Positions 39,961 to 48,210 of a stretch of DNA of 64,000 nt are shown here, in pieces. This DNA comes from Xanthomonas fragariae. Lineage in GTDB: Bacteria > Pseudomonadota > Gammaproteobacteria > Xanthomonadales > Xanthomonadaceae. The notes under the pieces were generated by a model, which was given only the letters and a program-made list of their open reading frames with translations, had not been told where the DNA came from and ran no database searches. Every line of letters begins with the position of its first letter. The first letter of the stretch is position 1. The stretch covers positions 2,232,001-2,296,000 of the forward strand of contig NZ_CP071955.1 in the NCBI RefSeq assembly GCF_017603965.1, written 5' to 3'. The position numbers and the translations under genes were made by a program.

Positions 39961-41265
39961 CTACAACGTTCGGCCGCGCGTACCGGGGTCTGGCGTCTGC
40001 GGCTGTGTCTGCGCTTGCTGCCCCTGCCGCTGATTTTCCTCGGCCACTTGTCGGCTGCTGTGCTCTAACGACTGAGTCTGCGCTTGATCGCGATCTACGA
40101 ACACACGGCGCATCATCAGGTCGGTCATTTCGCCCTGCACTGCAAAAAACCTATCGCCGTTCTTGCCGAGCACCACGTGGTCGATGCGCTCTAGACCAAC
40201 CACCTTGGCTTCACACACCAGCTGTCCAGCCGTTTGCTGGAGTTCTTGCCGGTTGGAGAAACCGCAACGTTCGCCCAGTGCTTCCAACTTGCTGACCGCG
40301 TCGTTGTACATCGCAGTGTCTGGATGACGCGGATCGGACAGCAAAAGCATGCCGGCCGATGCAGGCACAGTTGGAGCGGCGGTCTGCTCGAGGTGTTTAG
40401 CGGTGTGCTGCCAGAGCGCTTGGCCTAAAGCAGCATGCGTCTGTCGTCCCACTACACCATCCACATGCAGACCGTGCTCGCGCTGGAATTGCTCCACGGC
40501 GTGCTTGGTGTTGGCACCGAAGTCGCCATCGGCTTGCAACGGCCTGCCGTCGCGGCCTGTGGCACCGAGTTGGGCGAGCTGGCTTTGCAGTTGCTTGATT
40601 GACTGGCTGCGCTCGCCGTTGCCCAGCTTTTCGTCGTGCGATTTCGCAGCATGATGAGAGGTCGAGACAGGTGCCACGCTGGCTCTGAGATCAACGCCAT
40701 CGCGCTTGACGCTCTCAATTAAATCAGGAACTCGGCGCTCCCAGCTTTCAGCATGCTTTTGGCAGTCTTTGGCCGCTTCAATGCTCCAAGACTTACTGGG
40801 CGTAACACCATTAACTACACGCCTTGCGTTGTAGACATCGTGACTGTCGCCATCAATGTATCGATCAAGAGGCTTGCCAGTAAACAAACCGTCGCGCATA
40901 CCCACAACAAGCACTTTAGCAGCGATCTCGGGGTCTCTCGCCATATCCGGATTACGGACCAGTTCGCCATTAAGACCCAGCAACTTATCGAACTTCGCAT
41001 AGTTGTAATCGTGCGTGAGATGCACGTAGCCACGGCCATAGAACTCTTCGCCGCCGCTATATTCAAGCTTGCGTGCTTGGCTGCGCCCGAAATCTTCTTC
41101 GGGTGCCTGAAAGTTACGTGTCTCATGCTGGGCCGTCGCCAGCATGTACGATATTTGCTTTGGGTCCGTCACACCGTTCTCAAGGGCGGTTTTAACGATT
41201 AACCTGACAGAAGATTCGCGATCCACACCGAAGCCTTCGGTGCTACGACCATGTCCATCACTCAT
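39961..41265 (-). CDS. X-Tfe A: GH19 peptidoglycan hydrolase effector with XVIPCD
   Basis: 434 residues, the effector in the position of XAC2609 in Xanthomonas citri, at the end of the founding operon. GH19-like domain with the catalytic Glu48 in TAQHETRNF and FYGRGYVHLTHDYNYAKF; PG_binding_1 (about 222-285); XVIPCD with LERIDHVVLGKNGDRFFAV. It differs from effector C at many places in the catalytic half (YSGGEE for YRGGEE, DYNYAKFDKL for DDNYEQFDRL) but hardly at all in the C-terminal half. It lies 110 bases after its inhibitor gene. Confidence 0.92.
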   Translation of the reverse strand: MSDGHGRSTEGFGVDRESSVRLIVKTALENGVTDPKQISYMLATAQHETRNFQAPEEDFGRSQARKLEYSGGEEFYGRGYVHLTHDYNYAKFDKLLGLNGELVRNPDMARDPEIAAKVLVVGMRDGLFTGKPLDRYIDGDSHDVYNARRVVNGVTPSKSWSIEAAKDCQKHAESWERRVPDLIESVKRDGVDLRASVAPVSTSHHAAKSHDEKLGNGERSQSIKQLQSQLAQLGATGRDGRPLQADGDFGANTKHAVEQFQREHGLHVDGVVGRQTHAALGQALWQHTAKHLEQTAAPTVPASAGMLLLSDPRHPDTAMYNDAVSKLEALGERCGFSNRQELQQTAGQLVCEAKVVGLERIDHVVLGKNGDRFFAVQGEMTDLMMRRVFVDRDQAQTQSLEHSSRQVAEENQRQGQQAQTQPQTPDPGTRGRTL

Positions 41266-41375
41266 AGTATTCTCCGTACGTGCATGTCATTAGAATTTTT
41301 TGTTGCATCGTCGGCAGCTGGAACTCCCCCGAAGATGCGTTGCATGTACTCGCTACCGGATGACCAGTCCGCTAT

Positions 41376-42155
41376 TCAGTTAGCCACCTCCTTCATCTCA
41401 CCGTTTTGAAGCCGCTCGGTCCGCGTCTTAGGGTTAGCGGGATCGTTCGTATCTTCGGTTATGCGCTCAACCAGCACTGCCTCATTCTTCTTGAGCTCAT
41501 AGGTATCGACCACATGGATGCAACACCCATCGCCAGAGGTGGACATCAGCGCATTCCCCTTCACAGAGAATAAGCCATTGGCCATCACCGTAATATCGGA
41601 TAGCGACTGATTGAAAACAAGGCGCTGCTTAACGGCATCGAAAAGGTAGACGCTGTACGAAGGACCGCCATAGTTACCTTCCTTACCAGACCACATCAAT
41701 AAATCTTCGTGCCCGTCGTCATTGACGTCGGTTAAGATAATGGAATGACGATTCCCCTTGTAGCTTTCGTCCAAGGGGCCATGATAAAGAGTTGCATTAC
41801 TATCCAGATACAGCGCTTCTGGCTCTACCGCAATCGACTTAACACCCTGGAAAGTCACCTCTACAACCGGTGAGCGATTACAAAGCATGATCCCTGGACT
41901 ATCCTCGTTGCAGGCTTGCGCTTTGATGGTTACAGCAATACCACCAATGCTTGCGCTGATTTCACCTTGACCATTCAACTTAACATTGATGATTGATGGC
42001 ATTTTCAAATCCTTTTGGGGAACAGGCTCAGTCTTATCGGCAGCTTTTTCTGATTCAGACCCTACAGGAGGCGCATTTACAGGAGCACATGCTGTGATGG
42101 AAATAACACACATCAGAAACAATGCAATTTTCTCTAGTGCGCGCAAATTAATCAT
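41376..42155 (-). CDS. X-Tfi A: XAC2610-like lysozyme-inhibitor lipoprotein
   Basis: 259 residues from ATG 42155, with AGGGA upstream. Lipobox SITAC. Calcium-loop-like DVNDDGHEDLLMWSGKEGN, then SVYLFDAVKQRLVFNQSLSD and CCIHVVDTYELKKNEAVLVE. It inhibits GH19 effectors in the periplasm (family knowledge from XAC2610). Compared with set C, the core is conserved, while the signal peptide and the first 90 residues differ more. It could be specific for effector A. Confidence 0.88.
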   Translation of the reverse strand: MINLRALEKIALFLMCVISITACAPVNAPPVGSESEKAADKTEPVPQKDLKMPSIINVKLNGQGEISASIGGIAVTIKAQACNEDSPGIMLCNRSPVVEVTFQGVKSIAVEPEALYLDSNATLYHGPLDESYKGNRHSIILTDVNDDGHEDLLMWSGKEGNYGGPSYSVYLFDAVKQRLVFNQSLSDITVMANGLFSVKGNALMSTSGDGCCIHVVDTYELKKNEAVLVERITEDTNDPANPKTRTERLQNGEMKEVAN

Positions 42156-42173
42156 CAAAAATATCCCTGTCAA

Positions 42174-42405
42174 TTTAATATTTTTTAAAAATTTAATTTA
42201 GTCATGCGTGATATTAAATTTGCAAGGGGCAAAAAATTAAAATAAGAATGCAAATACCTCAAATTAAAATAATAGCAAAATTAATCTTGCGCCGCCCCTG
42301 CAAACTAACTCAACCTTCGCGGATTAATAGCTAAAATTTTTTATAGTGTGGGAAGATTGATTTGACAAAAATCAATAAAAATTGCAATGGTTTAAATAAG
42401 AATTT
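42174..42405 (-). promoter_or_regulatory. AT-rich non-coding gap before X-Tfi A
   Basis: 230 bases, strikingly AT-rich (runs such as AATTTAATTTAG, TAATTTTTTATAG), with no reading frame. Sets B, C and D have much shorter gaps here (set C has the IS3 copy). It could hold an independent promoter for the immunity and effector genes, or be relic DNA. No specific binding site is recognised. Confidence 0.4.
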
Positions 42406-42894
42406 TTAATAATTTCTAAAAATAGGCTTGGTACATTCCGAATATGTCACCTTACAAGCACCGCCATGGCTTTCTTTGCAAGATTGCAATACTAGTTTAG
42501 CAGCACGCTGTTCAGTAGGAGAAGCCTGAAAAAAGGTCTCTGCCTGCGAGCTTGCTAAAGCAGCACACTGATTGTAATAAGCAAGATGCACTTGACAGTC
42601 ATCCGCACCACCCAAAGAACATTCATGAAGGGCAGTTTGTCTTGCTTCATCTTCAGAAAATTTGTTAGCGGCGGTTCCCGCCTCTCCCATAGATTTAGAA
42701 GTGGCGATTGCACCCCACGTTTTAATCCATTCGCCAGTAGGTCTAGGTGGCGCAGAGTCCCCTCTGGAGGTACCGGAATCAGGACCACACTGTGGACTTC
42801 CAGGAGCAACTCCCACCGGGCATGCTGTTTGAGCCAACACTGGAGGAGCTGCGCTGGCTAGAAGAATAACTAAAACCCATGGAATACGCTTCAT
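42406..42894 (-). CDS. DUF4189 secreted protein, set A
   Basis: 162 residues. Signal peptide MKRIPWVLVILLASAAPPVL with cleavage before QTACPVG. Conserved block [20 protein letters not shown] and WIKTWGAIATSKS, C-terminal YSECTKPIFRNY. It corresponds in position to the DUF4189 gene between virB6 and XAC2610 in X. citri. The role in the T4SS is unknown. The consistent placement suggests a periplasmic partner of VirB6 or of the immunity/effector pair. Confidence 0.85.
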   Translation of the reverse strand: MKRIPWVLVILLASAAPPVLAQTACPVGVAPGSPQCGPDSGTSRGDSAPPRPTGEWIKTWGAIATSKSMGEAGTAANKFSEDEARQTALHECSLGGADDCQVHLAYYNQCAALASSQAETFFQASPTEQRAAKLVLQSCKESHGGACKVTYSECTKPIFRNY

Positions 42895-42925
42895 ATTTTC
42901 ACCACATTATGCAGATGGCAATAGC

Positions 42926-43993
42926 TCACTTTTGAGCAAGACCACGACTGCCAGATTCTTGAGTAGGGACAGAGTTAGAGCGAATTGTATTGTTCGATGT
43001 CACACCACTGGTTAGGGTTTTCGTGTCACCAGCATTAGTACTAGGTTCCGACGCTGTCTGCGACCTTCCACCACTACCATCCTGACTCGCTCGATCCAGC
43101 TGCCCCAGTGCCGAGTACGCCGTGAACTGGCCCAGCGTGCCCTGGAAGAAAGATGCCGCCATCGGCGGTGCGGTGATGATCAACGTCGTCAGTACCAAAC
43201 CCAATCCTCCTTGTTGCAGCGCCATGCTGCTGATGCCTTCGCCGGTAAAACCATTCAGTGCCCACTTCGCTACGAACGCCGCCCCCACCGCACCGACCAC
43301 CTTCGTCGCCAGGCCCACCGTGAAGGTCAACACCGACAACGAGAACATCGTGCCGATTCCATACAACAACCACTTGCTAAACAGCGACCGCGTGGCCTGG
43401 AATAGCAGGCACAGGATGAATAATGGACCAAACCCCACCACCAGCGCCATCGCTATCTTGTTCAGCAGCAGCATCGAGCCCGCCACCACGCCAGGCCCCG
43501 CCATGCCGATGCCGGTAAACCAACGGGCACGGGTCTTTTGGTCTTCACCGTTCTTATCGCCTGCCGTCTGAATCTGGTCCAGGCCGGTCATTGCCACCTG
43601 CATCAGCATCAGGTTCTTGTCGATCGCCTCGTACGGGCTGGCGGAGTCGCCGGTCACTGTCTTGGTGATCGCCTCGCTGATGCCATCGGTCAGGGTCCAG
43701 TACAGCTGCGGTGAACCCTGGGCCATGCTGGTCGACAAACCAATGATCAGCGACGCCCGCAGCGCCGTCACCACCAGCCCCATCGCCGCTTCGCGCGACT
43801 GGCCCGTCACGATCCGATACCCCTGGATCAGAATCCACAGCGTCAGCAGCGTCAGCGCCATCACCCCCACCCATGCGGTCGTGCGCTGCAACAATTCCCA
43901 CTGGAAAATCGCGATCTCGTCGCGCAGGTAATCGTTGATCAGGCGGAAAAACTGGTAATTGCCGATATTCGTCAGGAAATCACTGAGATTCAT
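42926..43993 (-). CDS. virB6: VirB6 copy A (founding operon)
   Basis: 355-residue polytopic inner-membrane protein. Hydrophobic segments include VGVMALTLLTLWILIQGY, AGPGVVAGSMLLLNKIAMAL, ALVVGFGPLFILCLLFQ and LGLVLTTLIITAPPMAASFF. The C-terminal tail after SQDGSGGRSQ (TASEPSTNAGDTKTLTSGVT) is Ser/Thr/Asn-rich and set-specific, ending GSRGLAQK. In T4SSs VirB6 helps form the inner-membrane platform and the pilus assembly site. Confidence 0.92.
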   Translation of the reverse strand: MNLSDFLTNIGNYQFFRLINDYLRDEIAIFQWELLQRTTAWVGVMALTLLTLWILIQGYRIVTGQSREAAMGLVVTALRASLIIGLSTSMAQGSPQLYWTLTDGISEAITKTVTGDSASPYEAIDKNLMLMQVAMTGLDQIQTAGDKNGEDQKTRARWFTGIGMAGPGVVAGSMLLLNKIAMALVVGFGPLFILCLLFQATRSLFSKWLLYGIGTMFSLSVLTFTVGLATKVVGAVGAAFVAKWALNGFTGEGISSMALQQGGLGLVLTTLIITAPPMAASFFQGTLGQFTAYSALGQLDRASQDGSGGRSQTASEPSTNAGDTKTLTSGVTSNNTIRSNSVPTQESGSRGLAQK

Positions 43994-44096
43994 AAGTCAC
44001 TACATCCACTAACTAAAGACGGCTGCGCCGTGGGCAGTCGCTGCCCCGGAATTGATTGCATGACATGCGCGGTGCAGTCAGCGCCCACGCGGCTGT

Positions 44097-44822
44097 TCAG
44101 TCTTTATCGATCTTCAACTTCCGCATGTCGGAAGGCGCGTCCGTCTTGATCGCCTCCAGCGCACGGCCCATCACTGCACCGGCAGCGAGCGTCTTGCCAA
44201 GACTCAACAAATCGTCAGGAATCCACGAGAACCACGAGGAGTCGTCCTCGGCTTTCGGCGGATCTTTCCCGCTCATCGCCGCAAGCGCCGCACCGGTCTG
44301 CTTGTCGGTCAGATACGCCAGCCGCCTGTCGTAGGCGAACATCGCCGACTCCATCTGCTGCCGGTCGATATCCATCATCGCTTTCAGTGCCAGCAACTTG
44401 TTGGTGTTGCTCTCAAGCAAACCGATCTGCTCGTCCTTGATCTCGGTGCGATTCTTCTCGATCTTGCGCAGGCGCTTCAACCGCTCGGTGGTGATCTCGT
44501 TCATCGCCACCATGTAGTTGAACTGCGCGTTACGGGTGCGCTGGGTCAGCTCGCATACCTGCTTTTGCACATCGGACACCGGCGTGCCCGATGTGGACGA
44601 GGCGCAACCAGCCACACCAAAGTCGTCGGCGACTTTCTTGAGAGCTTCCTTGGGCTTTTCGACTTCCTTGCCGCTGGATTCCTCACCGTCGCCCTTGCCG
44701 ACCGATTGCGTCTTGATCAAACCCTTATCAACTACCTCCCACTGCGCACTGGCCGTTCCCGCCATGCAGAGCAGCACCAGTCCCGTGACTACGCGAGAGA
44801 AATGTCTGAACCGGGTTGTCAT
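44097..44822 (-). CDS. virB5: VirB5 copy A
   Basis: 241 residues from ATG 44822, with a Sec signal peptide cleaved after GTASA. Mature protein mostly helical with KEVEKPKEALKKVADDFG and a KNRTEIKDEQIGLLESNTNK coiled stretch. VirB5 caps the T4SS pilus. An earlier ATG inside the end of virB4 (ATGCGTAA overlap, GGAGG seven bases before) would couple the genes and add 25 residues before the signal peptide; the shorter start is preferred because it gives a normal signal peptide. Confidence 0.88.
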   Translation of the reverse strand: MTTRFRHFSRVVTGLVLLCMAGTASAQWEVVDKGLIKTQSVGKGDGEESSGKEVEKPKEALKKVADDFGVAGCASSTSGTPVSDVQKQVCELTQRTRNAQFNYMVAMNEITTERLKRLRKIEKNRTEIKDEQIGLLESNTNKLLALKAMMDIDRQQMESAMFAYDRRLAYLTDKQTGAALAAMSGKDPPKAEDDSSWFSWIPDDLLSLGKTLAAGAVMGRALEAIKTDAPSDMRKLKIDKD

Positions 44823-44889
44823 GGTGTTCTTCGCCTCCTGGGACACTAGCGGATGGATTGCCGGGTGCATCTGTTGATGGATGTTGGGA

Positions 44890-47343
44890 TTACGCATCTT
44901 CCACCTCCTTGTCCTTGGCCGAGGCGCGCTTGCCCGAGCCCTTGCGGTTGGCATAGAACGCCTCCAGCCACTGCTCCGGGGTCAGCTGCTCCACGCTCAC
45001 CCCCAGCTGACCAGCCTGGCGCGCCAGCACCTGATGCAGAATCTCGATGTTGTCGGTCGACGACGAAATCACCGACAGCGCATCGTCCATGCCGCGCAGG
45101 TTGAGCTGGCACACCGCCGAGGCGTGGCCCTGCTTGACCAGAAAGCAGCGCGAGCGCTCGTCCAGCGACGCCACCACCCGATACTCCGCATCGGTCAGCT
45201 TGAGCCCTTCCATATAGTCGCTGCGGCTGGCGCTCGGATTGGGCAGCAGGATCATCGTGGCCGTCTGCTCGATCAGCGCCGCGGCGATGTCGCTGGCAAG
45301 CGCATCCTCCGGGCTTTGCGTGGCGAAGATGCCCAGACCGTTTTGCTTACGGATGGTCTTCTGCTTGTTCTTGGCAAAGTCCTTCAAGCCGCCCTTGCCG
45401 TCCAGGATCTTCCAGAATTCGTCCATCACATAGATCAGCGGACGCCCGTCGATCAGCGCTTCCAGCCGGTGCAGCAGATAATTGATCACCGGCACCCGCA
45501 CTTCGGCGTTGTCGATCACATCGGTGTAGTCGAAACCGATGATCGAGGCGTTGTGCAGATCGATCGTGTCCACCGGGTTGTCGAACACCCAGCCCAGCGA
45601 GTTGCCGGCGGTCCAGCGACGCAGGCGTGCATATAGCCCGTCGTCGCCCATGTTGGGCAGGCTCTTGCGGAAGTTGCTCATGCTGCGCAAGTGCATCGGC
45701 GTGTCCAGCATGCCTTCCACCGCGCGGTAGATGTCTTCTTCTTCGCGAGCGCTGTAATCGGCCTTGCCGCCCAGCACCTTGATCAGCTCGGCCAGGAACT
45801 GCGCATTGGCATCGTTGCGCTCGCACTGGAACGGGTTGAAGCCGGTCGGCGCGCCATTTTCCAGCGCCAGATAATTGCCGCCGCAGGCGCGTACGAAGAT
45901 CTCCGCGCCACGGTCCTTGTCGAAAAAGAAGATCGTCGGAACCGGGTCGAACTTCTGCACCTGGCTCAACAGAAAGTTGATCAGCGCGGTCTTGCCGGTA
46001 CCGGACTTGCCGATCACCATCGTGTTGCCGATCGCCTTCTCGCCCAACGAATTCTCCGCCGGGTGCGTGGCGTGGAAGTTGAAGTAATACGGTTGACCAT
46101 TGGTGGTCTGCAGCGTGGTGACGCACTCCCCCCACGGATTGTTGTGCTGCTTGCCCTGCGCGAAATTGTGCAGCGGCGACAGCCCCAAAAAGTTGAGCGA
46201 ACTGAGGTTGGCGATGCGCGTCCGGAAGCGCCAGTTGCCCGGCAGCTGCGCATAGAACGAGGAGGCGATCGCCAGGTCTTCCTTGGAGGACACGAAACCG
46301 GCGTTGGACAGCTCCGCACGCGTGGTCGCGATCTGCCGGGCCAGTTTGTCCTGGCTGTCGGCATACACCGCCAGCGTGAAGTGATACTCGCCCAGCACGA
46401 AGTTGCCCGACGCCACATCGTCCATTGCCAGGTCCAGGTCGCGGATCTGGCTGGAGGACTTGTCGCCCGAGGAAATCATCATGCCTTTGGTGCGCTCCAG
46501 CACCTTCAGCGCGTCGTGGCGACCGACCGGGCTGAAGGAATGGGTGACCACATACTCGAAGTCCAGGTATTTCAGGCCATTGAGAATGCCTGGATACGTC
46601 CCATCGGCGTATTCCTTGACGTTGAGGATCGCGCCGAAATGATTGATCCCATCCGGCGTGCGGATCACGAAGTCGCCGGTCTTGTTGGCAAACATATGCT
46701 TGCTGACAGGCAAATACGCCGGAACCGGCGCCTGCAGCACCGGCACCGGCTCGTCGATACGGTTGAGTAGATAACCGAGAAACTCAAGCGTCTCCGAAAA
46801 CACAATGCCATTCTTGGCTTCGTACATGCCAAGTCGATAGGGGGAATAATCCTTCAGCACGGCCTCCACATTGGTGGCCAACTCGATCACCTTGGCGATC
46901 GCCTGCTCTTCTTCGACCCGAATCTTGTCTGGATCGCCGGACTTTTCCATCAATCGGCGTCCGGTGACCACCGGGCGATAAATCATGCTGAAATACAGCT
47001 CGTTCTGCATGATCTTCTGCGACGACAACGACGCGTAATACGCATCGGACAACGTCTGGTTGAACGACTGATTGAAACGGCTGGAGTTGCCGATCCTGCG
47101 ACGACGACGGACATCGTGCACCCAAAACGCCACGTTGGCGAAATCCGGCGCTCGCAGGGTCTGCAACAGTCGGTTGAACGTGTTATGCCGCTGCTCAAGT
47201 TCGAGCTCATCGCGTCCGACGAAGGGCAGGCCCGCCAGATGCCAGATCAGCAGATAGTCGCCATCAGTCGTTTTGAGAACGGACGGCGCGACATGGGTCG
47301 AAACGGAGATGAATTCGCTGATCGGACTATCTGGGCTGAACAT
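44890..47343 (-). CDS. virB4: VirB4 T4SS ATPase, intact copy
   Basis: 817 residues, the only complete virB4 in the window. N-terminal VirB4/CagE domain, then the P-loop ATPase with Walker A VIGKSGTGKTALINFLLSQ (about 440-458) and Walker B LIYVMDEFWKIL (about 633-644), and a C-terminal tail GSGKRASAKDKEVEDA. It powers pilus biogenesis and substrate transfer at the inner membrane. The first 19 or so codons (MFSPDSPISEFISVSTHVA) are unique to this copy; the duplications begin at PSVLKT (47287). It follows virB3 by 100 bases containing a hairpin. Confidence 0.96.
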   Translation of the reverse strand: MFSPDSPISEFISVSTHVAPSVLKTTDGDYLLIWHLAGLPFVGRDELELEQRHNTFNRLLQTLRAPDFANVAFWVHDVRRRRRIGNSSRFNQSFNQTLSDAYYASLSSQKIMQNELYFSMIYRPVVTGRRLMEKSGDPDKIRVEEEQAIAKVIELATNVEAVLKDYSPYRLGMYEAKNGIVFSETLEFLGYLLNRIDEPVPVLQAPVPAYLPVSKHMFANKTGDFVIRTPDGINHFGAILNVKEYADGTYPGILNGLKYLDFEYVVTHSFSPVGRHDALKVLERTKGMMISSGDKSSSQIRDLDLAMDDVASGNFVLGEYHFTLAVYADSQDKLARQIATTRAELSNAGFVSSKEDLAIASSFYAQLPGNWRFRTRIANLSSLNFLGLSPLHNFAQGKQHNNPWGECVTTLQTTNGQPYYFNFHATHPAENSLGEKAIGNTMVIGKSGTGKTALINFLLSQVQKFDPVPTIFFFDKDRGAEIFVRACGGNYLALENGAPTGFNPFQCERNDANAQFLAELIKVLGGKADYSAREEEDIYRAVEGMLDTPMHLRSMSNFRKSLPNMGDDGLYARLRRWTAGNSLGWVFDNPVDTIDLHNASIIGFDYTDVIDNAEVRVPVINYLLHRLEALIDGRPLIYVMDEFWKILDGKGGLKDFAKNKQKTIRKQNGLGIFATQSPEDALASDIAAALIEQTATMILLPNPSASRSDYMEGLKLTDAEYRVVASLDERSRCFLVKQGHASAVCQLNLRGMDDALSVISSSTDNIEILHQVLARQAGQLGVSVEQLTPEQWLEAFYANRKGSGKRASAKDKEVEDA

Positions 47344-47394
47344 GGTATTACCATTTTAAGAAGGAAGCATCACACCAATATCGTCGTGCCAAAC

Positions 47395-47429
47395 ACCAGC
47401 CCCACGCGGTTTGCGCGCGTGGGGTTGGT
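47395..47429 (-). terminator. Strong hairpin between virB3 and virB4
   Basis: ACCAGCCCCACGCG and CGCGTGGGGTTGGT form a 14-bp stem (one G-T pair) with a 7-base loop. On the transcribed minus strand it is followed by GTTTGG rather than a U-run, so it looks like an attenuator or mRNA-stability element rather than a full stop. It separates virB7-virB3 from virB4 onward. Confidence 0.6.
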
Positions 47430-47443
47430 AAACTTTCACTTGC

Positions 47444-47755
47444 TCACCGACGCTTTTTCGGGGGATTCTTTCGATATTCGTTGGGACTGAACACCCACAT
47501 TCCCGAATAACGCTGGGCATTCCGAACACGCATACGGAACAACCAGCGCAACCCCAGTAATCTGAAAATCATCTCGTCCCGCTTGGCCATCTGCTGCATG
47601 ACGAAGATGGTGACGGGAATCGTCAGTAGATACCAAAGATCGATGTACATCCCCAACAGCAGGCCACCGCCCGCGCCGATGAAAAATGGGATGTAGGGCA
47701 CTCCCAGAAACATCGCCGGACGGGTGCACCCGCGGAAGAGGACATCTTTATGCAT
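47444..47755 (-). CDS. virB3: VirB3 inner-membrane protein
   Basis: 103 residues from ATG 47755, overlapping the virB2 stop (ATGCATAA). Two hydrophobic stretches (PYIPFFIGAGGGLLLGMYI, LWYLLTIPVTIFVMQQM) and a basic tail SPNEYRKNPPKKRR. VirB3 partners VirB4 in the inner-membrane complex. The frame is open a few codons upstream, but this ATG fits the family N-terminus (HKDVLFRGCTRPAMFLGVPY). Confidence 0.9.
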   Translation of the reverse strand: MHKDVLFRGCTRPAMFLGVPYIPFFIGAGGGLLLGMYIDLWYLLTIPVTIFVMQQMAKRDEMIFRLLGLRWLFRMRVRNAQRYSGMWVFSPNEYRKNPPKKRR

Positions 47756-48152
47756 AATACTGAGCAAACTGCAGCAGCGTCATGGAAACCTCGGGGCAAG
47801 ATTTCTCGCTGTTACTGCCGATCACCATGTTTGCAATCTGACTAGCTGCACCGATCAGGACACCGCCGATAAGGATTGGGGAAACCTCGGAAATACGCTT
47901 GTGCGCGAAGGCGATCTGGTAGCCGGCAACGATCACTGCGATTGTCACCACCACGGCTGATCCAATATTCAGCAGCTTCTCCACGCCTTTCAAGAAGCCG
48001 CACATTTTGTCTTGGGTCTCTGTAACACCGTCGCCAGCCGCACCCGCAGCACCTGCAACCAACAGCAACGATGTGAAGAGCAATGCCTTCATCGCTTGAG
48101 TCCCGATCATCTTGGCATCGGCAGCCATTTTCTTGTCGATTTCAAATTTCAT
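47748..48152 (-). CDS. virB2: VirB2 major pilin
   Basis: 134-residue precursor. Long signal peptide (ALLFTSLLLVAGAAGA, about 23-39) and two hydrophobic helices of the mature pilin: VVVTIAVIVAGYQIAF and ILIGGVLIGAASQIANMVIG. A C-terminal extension with a Cys (SCPEVSMTLLQFAQYYA) follows. It forms the pilus or the periplasmic part of the T4SS. Confidence 0.9.
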   Translation of the reverse strand: MKFEIDKKMAADAKMIGTQAMKALLFTSLLLVAGAAGAAGDGVTETQDKMCGFLKGVEKLLNIGSAVVVTIAVIVAGYQIAFAHKRISEVSPILIGGVLIGAASQIANMVIGSNSEKSCPEVSMTLLQFAQYYA

Positions 48153-48210
48153 GTCTAACTCCTTGAGAACAGAGGGGATCTAGCAGCCATATCCTTGGCG
48201 GTTTTGCATC

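Larger units (their letters stand above)
35611..40640 (-). repeat. Array repeat block between sets A and B (5.0 kb)
   Basis: The fullest copy of the duplicated block: peptidoglycan-binding/XVIPCD end of effector A, 120-base spacer, virB4 lacking only its first codons, virB5 and virB6 core. It matches 43056-47287 of the founding operon and the blocks around 20-26 kb, 30-33.6 kb and 15.5-18.2 kb. Confidence 0.9.

Noticed and set aside
15486..47343. The repeats as an assembly artefact
   Set aside because: Each set has a different core and private base changes in the flanks, so they are not a mis-assembled single copy. Exact copy number still needs spanning reads.
47395..47429. The virB3-virB4 hairpin as a plain rho-independent terminator
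   Set aside because: No U-run follows on the transcribed strand, and virB4 to virB6 need read-through or a promoter that I cannot see.
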